Shown: positions 13,442 through 26,471, counted from the stretch's first letter. The stretch: DNA of 64,000 bases from Alitta virens (GCA_932294295.1 OW028580.1:30574136-30638135), one strand, 5' to 3'. Program-made: numbers and translations. Notes: generated by a model from the sequence alone, not told the origin.

Positions 13442-15559
13442 ATGGCAGTGGCAGAGGGTCGATACTTCTTCATCCAATCTCAGTTGAGCAGCAAGGTGCT
13501 GGATGTGAAGGGCAATGGCATGAGCCCTGGTACTGAAGTGGTCATGTGGACCAAGAAGGACGACAAAAATGACAACCAGCTCTGGTATGAGGACCACGTC
13601 ACTGGAACCATACGCTCAAAGATGAACGATATGTGCCTGGAGCTTGTAGGTAATAAATTTATTAGTTTATTAAAATATATTTAAACAGGTACACAATTTC
13701 AGCAAAAGCTGTTTTGCAAATAAGTCCTGTGAGTACTTTGATACAAAAATCATTAAAAAAAAAAAAAAACTTAGCTAAAATTAAAAGAATACATCATATT
13801 TAAATAAAAGAAGCACCATGTATAAATATCTCTAAATTGACTTTAAACATAGACAGATCACAGATATTTTGAAGGACCTTTGGTAAATTATTCCAGTACC
13901 TGCCTGCCATATACATAAGCCTGCCATATACATAAATGTTTTAGACTGGTAAAAGTTATCCACATATGGGGATAAAAACATTCATATCCTTATTATTTCT
14001 AAGTGACCGAGAAACTATTTCACATTCCATTAATGCTAAAAATGCCCTAGCAAAATTCATTATAATATGCTCCCAAAGATATAACCTGTTGAATCAGTCT
14101 AAGATGATAATGGCAAATGCCTATGTTGTTCCAGATGAAAGCACAGTTGTTCTTAATCCTTACGATCGAAATCAAGATGGCCAGAAATGGATGATTGGGG
14201 GAGACCGTATACAGATGAAAGGAAATCCCAAGAAAGTCCTGGATATCATTAGGAATGATTGTGATGATGGTGCTGATTTGTGTGCCTGGGATTTTAAATA
14301 CACCAAAAACCAATTGTGGCATTTTGAGTTTGAGTAAGTGTCCCATGTGCATGATGTTGAGGCTCATCTGTAAATCATATGTACAGTTAATTTCATAAAA
14401 TATGGTCGACTCTAGTCAGCTACAGCAACCTATTCCTGGCTGTAACTGTAACTGGCTAAAGTCAGCCGCTTCTGTCTACTCCCTACCTTATAGTTGGCTT
14501 ACACCTACCACCACTGAAAAAATATAAACCTTGGTAAATGTAAGAATTTATCTTATTTATCATAAATTATATGTATATGCAATCGACATGCATCTTTTCA
14601 ACAAAATATTACATATATGCATAACTATCAACTTTTGCACCAAATTGTACTGCATGTATTTTAAATCCAGCTCCGTTCAGTGGCAGGTAGAATTGAATAG
14701 CAAAAGTTGTCTAGCTTTGTCTAGGTTCAAATTGACAGTTTTAATGAAACTAACTGTAGGTGAACCATTAAAAGTCAAATGGTGGTAACAGGTACATTTC
14801 TCTATTTCAGACCTGTTATGTACTTTTTCCTGGTTTCTCGTATGCATGGCAAGGTGCTGGATGTGTCAGGGGCCGACACATCACCTGGAGCAGAAGTCAT
14901 CGTGTGGGAGAAAGATGATAGTGCTCCAGACAACCAGCTCTGGTACATCTCACGAGATGGACTCATCCGCTCGAAACTCAATGGCTTTGTCTTGGATTCA
15001 TCATCTGGTAGGAGCCTGATCGATAAATTTCATCACAGCCAATTTCGTATAGACTTGGAAACTAAACTCCAGATGACGTCATGTGAATGCAGGACTCATT
15101 GGCTTAAGGGACTGCCTTAACCAATACAATAACAGTCCTGGAGTCACATGACATCCTCTGGAGTTGTGTCTCAAATCGATGAATTTGGCTGTAAATTGGC
15201 ATCTTGGTGGCAATCTTATCTGGGTCACAAATAATTATGTTATAAAATATATATCGATGATAACTATTTAATAACCAATTTACTCATTCATTTACATTTT
15301 CAAATGAAATTACCACATGCATCACTTGTCTGACATGACACAACTTTCTTGCTTAGATGACAACATTACCATGGAACCATATGACCCATCCAATGAAAAG
15401 CAAGGCTTCTCAATCTCTGATGGCCGTATTGCTAACCTCAACGACCAAGACTACGTTGTAGACATTAAAGGAAAGAGTTCTGATGACGGGGCTCAGATAA
15501 TCGCCTGGGAATTCCACGGAGGAGACAATCAGCATTGGGACATAGAATATGTAGATTAA
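13442..15559 (+). CDS. Double beta-trefoil (ricin B-like) lectin, tandem copy 2
   Basis: This is the second tandem copy, with the same four-exon structure: 13442-13649, 14135-14333, 14811-15007 and 15357-15559, giving 268 aa. Between the copies I see four coding differences, all amino-acid changing: R14Q in exon 1, and A to V, K to T and M to V in exon 3. Exons 2 and 4 are identical. The gene is intact, with the same splice sites and AATAAA as copy 1. It is predicted to be a cytoplasmic or leaderless secreted sugar-binding protein with two trefoils. Confidence 0.88.
14384..14756. mobile_element. Tc1/mariner-type MITE in lectin intron 2 (copy 2)
   Basis: This is the unit 2 duplicate of the CAGTTA MITE. 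It has the same termini and TA flanks and sits in the same intron of the second lectin gene. Confidence 0.8.
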
Positions 15560-15817
15560 TTTAATGAGCCATTGTATGTAGATTTATATAATGAGCCATT
15601 GTCATTATATATCGAAATAAAATTAAATGCTGAAGTGTTTTAAAAAGTAAGGTTTTTGATTTGTAATTTTGCAGTTTTATAGTTGACAGAGCAGTATGCA
15701 TCTAATTTACCAAGGGCACTATGTTCTGAGATGTGTCTCGTCAGATTTATGAACCAGCCAAAACATCATGTGTTGCAATCATGGCGATGAGGCAAAAATT
15801 CCAATACTGAGGGTTTC

Positions 15818-16458
15818 ATTAAGTTTTTGCCGATTCAGGGCTTCACCTGACTTCCGGGGTCTTCTAGGAGGCCTTCGGGCATCCGTGGAAACTGCCATTG
15901 AATTTAATATGATGTTCATGCATACTTTTCCCACACATATTCATACCATTACAAACAGCAACACCAATATGACCTTCACCACCATTACTCTTGATGTTCT
16001 CAATCATACCATCAATAACTACACCAAACAGATCAGGACTCAACACTCCGCCCTGCTTGACACATTGATACATTGGACCAATGAGAAGTGAAACCATTAA
16101 ATTACACACATACCTTTTGTTGCATGTAATTTTTCATTATAAAAACCTGGTGTAGAAAGGATTAAAATTTCTTTCATTCAATTTATGAAAAGTTTAAAAA
16201 ATCAAGGCAGGGATCCCACGTTCATGGAAAAAATCCTGGCAAATCTTGGAAAAATTGGTTGTCCTGGAAAGTCAGGGAAAAGTCATGGAATTATAGAAAT
16301 TTAAAAAAGGTCATGGAAAAGTCATTGAATTTTAGAAAGACCAAGAAAAAAACATTGTCTGCAATAAGAAGGGTGGTGAGTACGGCTGTTATGGGTGTGT
16401 GGAGGTCGTTAGAATTTGCTGAATTACCATTTTTACGTATCTCTGATTTGCTTCAGTA
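15818..16458. repeat. Partial third unit of the duplication (about 640 bp)
   Basis: It matches the first ~645 bp of units 1 and 2, then diverges after CTTCAGTAA. Units 1 and 2 run into the GC-rich fold-back element there, but this copy continues into unrelated sequence. The layout A-B-A-B-A suggests that this 640-bp block, which includes a LINE fragment, flanked the original single unit and served as substrate for unequal crossing-over. Confidence 0.93.
15864..16109 (-). pseudogene. LINE reverse-transcriptase fragment, unit 3
   Basis: This is the third copy of the RT relic. It reads VKQGGVLSPDLF where the other two copies have VKHGGVLS. The Q agrees better with functional RTs, so this copy keeps the ancestral residue. 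Confidence 0.6.
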
Positions 16459-17785
16459 AGAGAAAGTGAAGTAATTATTTAAGGCAAACAGTTTGGTGAT
16501 TATATCATCAGAACTGGGTGGTTCGATAAGAGGAGTCAGGGGTCAAACCTTATTTCGATTCTAAAGATGAGCCCACAATTGAAGAGTCAGGATTAATCTT
16601 TAAGGTCAGACGTCAGTGATTTATCAGCGCTAAGGAGGGGGAGGTGAAATGGGAAAGGCAATTACCCATTTGTCAAACAAGACAAAATCTAAAAATAAAA
16701 CCTTTGATGTCTACTTCAGTGCAGAAAAAGAGAAGAAAGTAGCTGGTGATTTGTTTGAATTAGATATAATTCCAGTTCTCTGAGGTTGTCAAGCTCTTTG
16801 AGGCCAAGTCAGTTACTATACCATATAATAGTTCAAAGAGCAAGGTTTGGCATTGGTCGCTGGTGGTAGTTATTGAAGTCCAATTCACAGTCAGTCTAAG
16901 TAGCGACCCCTACTGAAAACTTTATACACTAACAATGTAGTGGAGAGTGCGGCAATATTAGCTACTTTTTACTTTTTCCATCTTAGAACAGGAAGTGAGA
17001 ATCATACAGTTTTATTGTAAACATATTACTGTAGTTTAATATCCTGAGTATTTTATGTAAAATTTTGAGTTGTACAAGAGAATATCCTGTCTTTAAAAAA
17101 TTTGGTCAAGAGGCTCATGATGCACATTGAGTCAGACTTGGGGTACCTTGAGCCAACCTAATAAACACCTGGAAGAGTCTTTAGTTTGCTTCAATAGTGG
17201 CACAAGCATGGATTGCGAAGAGAAATCAGCAATTGAATATGAACTATTAAAAACCATTCAGGGCATAATAATTATGTTGAGGAATAATCACATTTATCTC
17301 AACGTGCATGTTTTCTTGACAGTTATATTAAGAAATACTGATAAAGTTGACAAACCAAATCTACATAATTACAGGGCTCCACCTCAATAATTGTCCTGAC
17401 TGTCCAGAGCAAGTAAAGTGTGCCTTAGGTAAGATAACATAAAATACACCTCTTTTTTTTGCTTGAAAATGGCCAAGCCAAAATGTACAAACATGCCTAC
17501 ATTTGCCATGTTAAATGTATTTATATGAAGTAATTAAAGGTTGATAATTTGAATGTTCAAGGCAAGTATAGTGTGTCTTGGGTAAGGTGATAATTGGAGA
17601 AAAATTACATATTTATAAATACACTACACTGTATATGGCATGTTGTAATATAATTCAAGGTTTATGACATGTTATGGTATGCTTTTAACTAGTTATTGTT
17701 GTTTCATGGCCAGGATTAGGCCCCACATCACAAATATAGTTGGACACCAAGGCATTGTGCTATATTCGAATATAATTCTTGTCCA
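16459..17785. other. Intergenic, no gene seen
   Basis: This is AT-rich unique-looking DNA after the tandem array. The short reading frames, for example at 17127-17390, show no recognisable domain and no splice context. Confidence 0.5.
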
Positions 17786-18600
17786 CCCAAGGGGAACAAT
17801 GAGACACTTTTTTCTTTTTCAATCATGACAAAACTTCTAAAATCAGGGATACATACATGTAGTTGTGCATACCAGCAGTTTCATGTTCCTACCTTGTTCA
17901 ACACAACGTCAATGCAAGTTGTTTGTCTCATTGTTCCCCACTGGTGGGGAATTGTGAGACAAGCTAAGGGATAGAGTGAGACATGGCTTGATAGTATAAC
18001 AAAAAATGCAAAATGGCTTCGAATGCCCTTATTTTAGGTAGCAAGTTGCATTGCTACTGGTCTGCAGCTTAGCAGTTTATTTTACCAGCAGTCAGGGGAA
18101 GGTGTAATGATAGGGTAAGCCTTAAAGTCCACACGATGTTATGAATTACCCCAATAGCTGGGGTTATTCACTTGGCCTGGCATAGACACTGGGTACAAGG
18201 CACCATTAATTCAACATTTCATGCAACCAACATCCAGCTGTCATTTCCCATTACATTGAATTGACTGTCTCACCCTGCCCCACTCATGCTTTGTCTCATG
18301 CTTCCCCATGCTGGTTTTAATATGAACTTGTGACCTTCTTAGGTCCACATGGCACAGCACTGTTTATTGATATCTGGAATTAAATACCAATATCGGATCA
18401 AAGGTTTTGTATACTATGAGATGATTTCATTGTCTCCAAATACTGGAGAATTAGATTGAAAAGTCACATGTGTAAAATAATGACTTTATCTGGTGTATAA
18501 CCAAAAAAGTGAAATTCAAACACCTTTTGCTTTTAATTCGCGCAGGTTATGGAAAATTCTGGAGGTTATGTTGTGTTGGCCAAAATCAGCCCAAATCAGC
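17786..18600. repeat. Dispersed repeat related to 47779-48541
   Basis: Shared landmarks in the same order include AACAATGAGACACTTTTTTC, GTCTCATTGTTCCCCACTGG, GAGTGAGACATGGCTTGATA, TTTTACCAGCAGTCAG and the CATAGACACTGGGTACAAGG block. It is a degenerate copy; the outer inverted termini seen in the 47.8 kb copy are not clear here. Confidence 0.75.
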
Positions 18601-20100
18601 GTTTTATGTAAGTTCTACGTGTGATGCCTGTGCTCAAGATCTTCCCAGTTACATGTACTTTTTAGTGGCATAAACAAATTTACACATAAATATTTTGGAT
18701 CAATATGTATTTGTCATAAATTTTAAAAATATTCATCTGTCATAAATTTTCAAAATATTCACATCATGCTGTAAGCAACAAACCAGGCGAACTGCGACAA
18801 ACAAGCCCACATAACAATATGCCTGTAAAGTAATTTTGGCAGTTGTTATTTGTGTATTTAAGTAAGAAGTTTATATTCATCAACTTAAAGCCATTTTCCT
18901 GCTACCAAATAATATCTTAATATGTAAAAGGGTGATTCAGTAACAGAAAATATACCTAAAATGCCATGAATTATGGAGTCATTTTCTACTATAAAGCCAT
19001 TTGAGCTAAAAAAATTAATTTTGATCATAAACTGCCTTAAATGTGTCTATCTATGAAAAAGAATTTCAAGTGCCTGAGTGTAGCTGGCTACTTGGTAAAA
19101 TTATACCACGAAAATTATGAAATTTTACATCATTTTTCCCAAATGTGCAATAATTGTTCATCTGATGAATTATTTGAACCCAATACTACTATCCATTGCA
19201 GCGGTATAGTTTTCCAAAAGTGGGAAACTGTCAAACAAGCAATGCCAATTTTTTTTTTAAATCAATATCTCAAAAACTACTGGGCGTTAGGTTCCAAATT
19301 GTATGCATGTGATCACCATTCATACACAGGTCCCTAGAAAAGTATATTCATGAAAAATCTGAGATGGTCACTTGGAAGGGGCCAGGTGATTTGACAAGGA
19401 TTTATAGAAAATGTTTAATCAAATTTAATTGTGTAACTTAAAAGAGACCTGTACCATTATATTAGTGTGATAGAAATATTATGATGAATGATTGTATGGT
19501 ATTGTATTTTCATATTAATGTCATGTATGAACTTTGATCTGTAGTGCTTATACAAGCCTTTATATGGAGACCATTTGTAAATTTATATGCACATTTTGCA
19601 ACAGGTCTGTCAACAAAGGTTAAAGCGGGATTGTCACTCGATAAGACAGTGGCCAAAATCTATTGCATTCACATCATTGTCTCCTTAATATTAATTACTC
19701 TATAAAATTAATATGCTTCACCTAGTATTTAATTTTTCGTGCCATCAAAAATCCAAAATGTAAACAAACCTAGTGATGACGTCAAAATACTCAACAATGG
19801 GTGATGATAACATTTCCATTGTATTTCCAATGTTTTCTTTCAATGTATAATTAATTTTTTTGTAATTAAGCCAGATAGATTCATTAACTTACACATATGA
19901 AGTTTTAGAAAATAGTAATTTTGACAGACAGTGGAGCTTTCAGTTGTAAGCTTTGAGAACTGACACAATTAATATAATTTAGTAAGGCATACGGTGTGGC
20001 TTTATTAGTAGAGTAGCCTTTTGAGTAATGCTTAGAGTGTAGCCACTTTCACTTTATCTTAAATTTCTGAGAAATGAACTTGCAGAAGTGCATATATTGT
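18601..20100. other. Intergenic, no gene seen
   Basis: AT-rich sequence with no supported coding region. The 98-aa frame at 19041-19337 has no recognisable domain. Confidence 0.5.
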
Positions 20101-20690
20101 GCCATTTATGAGATGTGGCATTGGCCAGGCTTGGGGATTTCCTTATTTGGCCGCACTAGCTCAAACATCTCATCCACAACATTGGCCAGGCTTGGGGATT
20201 TCCTTATTTGGCCGCACTAGCTCAAACATCTCATCCACAACATTGGCCAGGCTTGGGGATTTCCTTATTTGGCCGCACTAGCTCAAACATCTCATCCACA
20301 ACATTGGCCAGGCTTGGGGATTTCCTTATTTGGCCGCACTAGCTCAAACATCTCATCCACAACATTGGCCAGGCTTGGGGATTTCCTTATTTGACCGCAC
20401 TAGCTCAAACATCTCATCCACAACATTGGCCAGGCTTGGGGATTTCCTTATTTGGCCGCACTAGCTCAAACATCTCATCCACAACATTGGCCAGGCTTGG
20501 GGATTTCCTTATTTGGCCGCACTAGCTTAAACATCTCATCTACAACTGCATCACATGCAATTATTGGCCAAGATGCCATTTATGAGATGCGGCATTGGCC
20601 AGGCTTGGGGATTTCCTTATTTGGCCGCACTAGCTCAAAGATCTCATCCACAACTGCATCACATGCAATTCTTGGTCAAGACACCTTAGT
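20101..20690. repeat. 61-bp minisatellite, eight copies
   Basis: The core GGCTTGGGGATTTCCTTATT starts at 20128, 20189, 20250, 20311, 20372, 20433 and 20494, an exact 61-bp period. An eighth copy at 20602 follows a longer spacer. The spacer repeats the leader GCCATTTATGAGATG at 20101 and 20575, giving a higher-order unit. The array ends about 115 bp left of the Polinton. Confidence 0.96.
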
Positions 20691-20797
20691 GGCCATTCAA
20701 ATCACATAATACTTTTACAGGTCACTGATTGACACTGAAATCATCAGAATAGTAGGAATTTAGAATATCTATTCTTCATGTTACACAATTTACAAAG

Positions 20798-20803
20798 TAA
20801 GAC
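20798..20803. repeat. Left target-site duplication TAAGAC
   Basis: It is identical to 42315-42320 and directly abuts the left terminal inverted repeat. Confidence 0.93.
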
Positions 20804-20887
20804 ACTACGTGAGCGGCGTTTTACCGCCAAAGAGATCGCCGACCCCTGAGGGCATGAGATCAAAGGATCGATGCAATAGCCTCAGGG
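20804..20887 (+). repeat. Left terminal inverted repeat of the Polinton, 84 bp
   Basis: It pairs with 42231-42314 over 84 bp with two mismatches that I can count. In protein-primed replication the termini are the origins. The repeat is short for a Polinton, whose inverted repeats are often several hundred bp. Confidence 0.95.
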
Positions 20888-21849
20888 GGTAAAAGCCTTG
20901 GATCACGCTCTAGTTCAATGTTTGGCCACAAGAGGGTGCCCCGGGCGTAATGAAATGCGAATATCAATTAGGCAACTTCAATGGTCAAGAATGGCCTGAG
21001 GGTAAAATGTAATGATTGTTAAATATGTACTTTAAGGTAAGTTTGGGACTTATTAATGAATTTTACATAAATATAGGCTATAATACTTATCGAAATATAC
21101 TCATGAGAAAGTTAAAGTTATTCAGTCAACTATTACTTTAGTTATACAATACCGCTTTTGGTAAAGTTATTTAGGTCAATAGAAATATACATCATAATAC
21201 CAAGGGAGGAGGAGGAGGACCTTAAGGAAGACAGCAGTATTGTGTAATTCTTTATTGCATAATATAAAAGAAGGATATTTATGATGTTCACGTTCATACC
21301 TTATGCTAGAGTGAAACACTTCATAATAATGATAACTAAGCATATGTATTTTATAATGATAATTCCTCTTCATTATATTTTATGTCCATAAAGTGGTCTA
21401 AATGATCAATTCATGCTGATATACTACCATCTTTTTTATATATATATATATATATATATTTTATTTTTTGGAACAGAAAGACACCGAATGAAAGATGAGC
21501 TATTCATGTTGATAGACTATCATCTTTGAATGGAATGACACCTAATGAAAGCTGAGCTTTCAGCATCAAGCATCTCATCTCATCAATGACAAGCTGTGCC
21601 TGTCATTGGCCAATTTTTGTCGCATGCCTGGGAGCAATGACTATTGTGAATTGAACACTTCTTGTCATTGGCCAACTTTTGTCGTATGCCTCCCAGCACT
21701 GGCTACAGTGAACTTGCCACCTGGTGGCAATCAAGCTCATTGCTGTGTCTTCACTGTTTTTTAATATTTTTTTCCTTGCTATTTAACTAAAAGAAAGTAC
21801 AATAATTAGTCTCAGGCTGGTATAAACATTTATTTCCTGTAATCTCTAT

Positions 21850-21913
<64 letters not shown>

Positions 21914-22170
21914 TTACAACAAAATTATATATACATGTAAAAATGGCGAAAAAATATAATATAATATAATATAATAAAATATCAGTCCAAATGTAATAAA
22001 AAAGTACAAAAATATTAATACAAAAATATAATTTAAATTCGAAAACTCTACTAAAAAATCACTATGAAATATAAAGTGGCTATATACATACAGAACATTA
22101 AATTTTAGCATCCAAAGTACAAAATATGAATAAAAAAGAGAAGTTAAAATTCCAAACTACACTAAAAGTA

Positions 22171-22235
<65 letters not shown>

Positions 22236-22752
22236 ACATTAAATTTTAGTCACCAAAGTACAAAAAATCAATACAAAAGAGAAGTTAAAATATAAAACAC
22301 AGGAAAAAGTACTATATATATATACACGCAAAACATTAAATTCTAGTTATCAAAATATACTAATTCAGAAGAGAAGTTAAATAAGAAAACACGCTAAAAG
22401 TACTATATATATAAATATACACAAAAAATTAAAATCTAGCTGTCAAAGTACAAAAAATATGAATTAAAAAAAAAAAAAAAAAAAGGTAATTTCACAATTT
22501 CGAATAGTCATACCCTAGTCTTAAATCTTACATAAAACAAACCAGCAAAACAAACAAACAGCCAAATAACCAGTATAAAGAAAGAAGAATAACAAAAATG
22601 AATAAAATAAAAAAATATAAAAATTAAAAATAAATTTAAAAAAAAACCCTTAACAGCGAAACAAAATACCATTCTAGCTTACCCCTCATAAAAACCCTTA
22701 GCTATCAAAAGAAAATCACATTCTAGCTTACCCCCCCCCCCCCCCTAAATAG
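20888..22752. other. Polinton left non-coding arm with microsatellites
   Basis: No gene is supported here. It contains TA runs near 21437, a long TC run (21853-21911), a long AC run (22172-22232), a poly-A near 22467 and a poly-C near 22730. A sequence around CATTGGCCAA is repeated at about 21604 and 21665. Degenerate repeats of about 100 bp are built on AAACATTAAATTTTAG and AAAGTACTA (22090-22440). Confidence 0.6.
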
Positions 22753-22869
22753 TTACAGTAGTGGCAAGTTTCGGGCACGTAATCTCAGGGGCAAAATGTT
22801 ATTTACGTTTATACCCGCAAGGTGTCTCTGGTGACGCGCAGCTCTAGGTCTTCGGAGGGCCTCCGCGGC

Positions 22870-22904
<35 letters not shown>

Positions 22905-23211
22905 AACCGCCTAAGGGCTGACCGAAGGGCTGACCTGCTTCACCCCTCACCCTCGCACCGTGGTTGTTGATGTTGTTGTTGTTGTCATTGTTGACATTGC
23001 CGTTACGCCTGTTATTTCTGCGGGCTATCGCTCTAATTAGCCACTGGTTGAGTCTTAGAAGTATCAATAACAAAAGATTCTCCTCATCGGCATTCTCAAA
23101 AGCAATCGCCATGTCGACATTGCCAATGTAGATCATTATAAGGCGGCCCATTCCCCGTAACGCTAAAGATACCAGGAGCTTCTTTAGGCGGCTAAAAGCA
23201 TAATCCCGGGT
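22753..23211 (-). CDS. Polinton protein of unknown function (terminal exon)
   Basis: The frame stays open up to a strong acceptor (polypyrimidine then CAG) at 23212-23214 on the minus strand, giving about 152 codons including the stop. The first internal ATG (23151) would give 132 aa. The N-terminal half has hydrophobic and basic helices. The middle has an Asn-rich run (positions about 50-65 of the 132-aa form) and a poly-Ala tract encoded by a CAG/GCN microsatellite. The C-terminus is Arg/Leu-rich. I recognise no family. The position inside the left end of the Polinton and the clean frame support a real gene, but the upstream exon was not identified. Low-complexity composition makes this a weak call. 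Confidence 0.45.
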
Positions 23212-23513
23212 CTGAAAAAAAAGAAAATAATAAAGCTATTAGCGGTTGCCAATTACGCGATTTATAACATAGCATCTTCATCTACATTACAGAAACATAA
23301 TACATAAGTCATGTACTATCGAATACTTTACAAAAGTACTAGCTAAATGTACATCGGTTCAGTCGTAAGTTTACATTGAGGGAAATGCTTATAAGTTACA
23401 TTTAATAAAGTACCCTCAAAAACAGCCATGTAGGACGCATTATCATTACTAAAGATTGTACTATATCATGATGAACTGTATAATGCAATTATACATATTT
23501 ACATACACATATA

Positions 23514-23548
<35 letters not shown>

Positions 23549-23624
23549 CACGTTATTAGCGCTTTTAAGAATATTTTATATAAGCAGCTGATTGAAACTC
23601 GAAAGAATCAAAGAACTAACCTAA

Positions 23625-24368
23625 TTACAGGGTAGTCGTAGATGTAGATGAAGACGAAGTACTGAAGCCTTCTTCCAGATTGTACAGAGCGCAATTAGTA
23701 CAGCTGAAGCACCTGGCGCAAAGGTGAAAGGGGCACAGCAATACAGCTATACATCTAAGACAGAAGTATACTGCATAGATAGGTGGATCGTTACTCCTTG
23801 CGTGAGTGTTAATTCGCGCGTGAAGATTCACAAGACTCACCAAAATGCATGCAGTACAAATCGCTCCGACGATCCCCGATATGACGGCCCACGCTATCAT
23901 GACATTGAGCGTTTTAAATGTCACCACTTCATCATCATCATCATCGTCTTCGTCATCTTGAGTAGCATGGTCATACTTCATTGGTCGGGGGGTGGCAATC
24001 GGATCAGTCCCTCGTTTGAAGGGGGTCAGGGCCTTGGTCAGGGGTACAGCGTATATAGCCGAGTCAGCAACGCAGAGGATCCAGGGGAAATCTTGCTCGA
24101 CCCTGGAGCATTCTAGGTCCGATAACCCCATGAGCATAACTCTCGCGAATCCGGATGTGTCAGCCAGAGTGTCCAGGTCGAAGTTTCCAGTTGTCTTCAT
24201 CGTCAACCGCTTGTCCTGCCTGTTGTTCACCAGGAAATAGGGAGCCGCCCTAATCTCATTGCAAACGACTTCTCCCGAAGAAGTACATCTGCACTGTCCT
24301 TCATTACCGCATAGCCAGCCCTCGCTCGTACATATACCCAATGCGAAAAGCATTAGAATCCGATACAT
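23625..24368 (-). CDS. Cysteine-rich type I membrane protein of the Polinton
   Basis: A 247-aa protein with ATG at 24368. Residues 1-17 look like a signal peptide. The ectodomain starts with a cysteine cluster (C20, C26, C28, C36; spacing C-x5-C-x-C-x7-C), which resembles the N-terminal cap of leucine-rich-repeat proteins. More cysteines follow at 87 and 99, then an acidic run (about 138-148). One transmembrane helix spans about 155-181. The predicted cytoplasmic tail is cysteine-rich (203-226, with C-x2-C and C-x2-C pairs), possibly metal-binding or palmitoylated, and ends in Ser/Thr. I know no named homologue. By position and topology it could be a virion membrane or host-contact protein, but that is inference. 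Confidence 0.65.
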   Translation of the reverse strand: MYRILMLFALGICTSEGWLCGNEGQCRCTSSGEVVCNEIRAAPYFLVNNRQDKRLTMKTTGNFDLDTLADTSGFARVMLMGLSDLECSRVEQDFPWILCVADSAIYAVPLTKALTPFKRGTDPIATPRPMKYDHATQDDEDDDDDDEVVTFKTLNVMIAWAVISGIVGAICTACILVSLVNLHARINTHARSNDPPIYAVYFCLRCIAVLLCPFHLCARCFSCTNCALYNLEEGFSTSSSSTSTTTL

Positions 24369-25564
<1,196 letters not shown>

Positions 25565-25752
25565 TATAAAAAGCCCCGGTACCGAGACATTAGTATCACT
25601 TCTATTTTTTGCTGCAACCATTACATCTGCAAGAGGAATTTCTGGGCACTTTTTTTGCTGACGTTTTTGTTTTTTGGACACACTCAGCCTACCAAAACTG
25701 ACTGAATTGAACTCCTCGACCGTCTACATTCTACTGCATCAGTTCACCACTT
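25565..25752 (+). promoter_or_regulatory. Candidate plus-strand promoter and ATG-free leader exon
   Basis: TATAAAAA at 25565 is followed by about 160 bp without any ATG on the plus strand. The segment ends at a strong donor (CTT/GTAAGTT, GT at 25753). The two plus-strand genes at 33049 and 34945 both begin directly after splice acceptors and lack an obvious first exon, so this could be their leader across a ~7.3 kb intron. No transcript evidence is available. Confidence 0.35.
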
Positions 25753-25955
25753 GTAAGTTACTTTTTTTACTTTATCTATACTAATAACTGTCATTTATCG
25801 CCTTCTTATAATGTTAATCGACGCAGGGGCAATGTTTAGTATTTTATAGTAAGTAATTCGGGAAACAATGGTGATTGAGTCATACTATATTTATTGATAA
25901 TCAACAGTGCACATCAGATACATTTATATTTACAAAAATCAGCAGTTCTTAGTCT

Positions 25956-25986
<31 letters not shown>

Positions 25987-26106
25987 ATATACATGCAATG
26001 TTAAGAGTCTGCAAACTAGACACAGTTAAATAAATATACGTAAAGTTTTTTTCATTCCTTATAAACCGCATTATAATATAATATAATATGATGATAATAT
26101 TATAAG

Positions 26107-26145
<39 letters not shown>

Positions 26146-26471
26146 GCTATGTACACGCATTCCTTAGACATAAATAATTTCATGTATGTTGCATTATTCA
26201 CTCCGCATAATGTTTTTATTGATATGCAGATATAGCTAAATCGAGACATTAATTAATAATAATAATAATAATAATAGCAATGTACACGCATTCCTAATAT
26301 CAATCAGGCCATCAGTCAGTCAGTCAGTCAGTCAGTCAGTCAGTCAGTCAGACAGTCAGTCAGTTAGTTGGATATTAAGTCAGACATGCGGCCAGTCAGT
26401 CAGTCAGTCAGTCAGTCAGTCAGTCAGTCAGTCAGGCAGTCAGTTAGTTAGTTAGTTGATCAGTTGACTGG
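25753..26471. other. Non-coding Polinton spacer with microsatellites and poly(A) signal
   Basis: It contains TA (about 25957), TAA (about 26106-26145 and 26249-26276) and two CAGT arrays (about 26308-26365 and 26394-26450). AATAAA on the minus strand at 26215-26220 is a plausible 3' end signal for the minus-strand capsid/protease gene row. Confidence 0.65.

Larger units (their letters stand above)
7910..15817. repeat. Tandem unit 2 of the ~7.9 kb duplication
   Basis: This is a direct repeat of unit 1, offset 7909 bp up to an A-run near 13755 and 7908 bp after it. It carries the second lectin gene (13442-15559). The near identity implies a recent duplication or ongoing gene conversion. Confidence 0.97.

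Noticed and set aside
19041..19337. 98-aa plus-strand frame
   Set aside because: No domain, no coding-like composition and no splice or poly(A) context.
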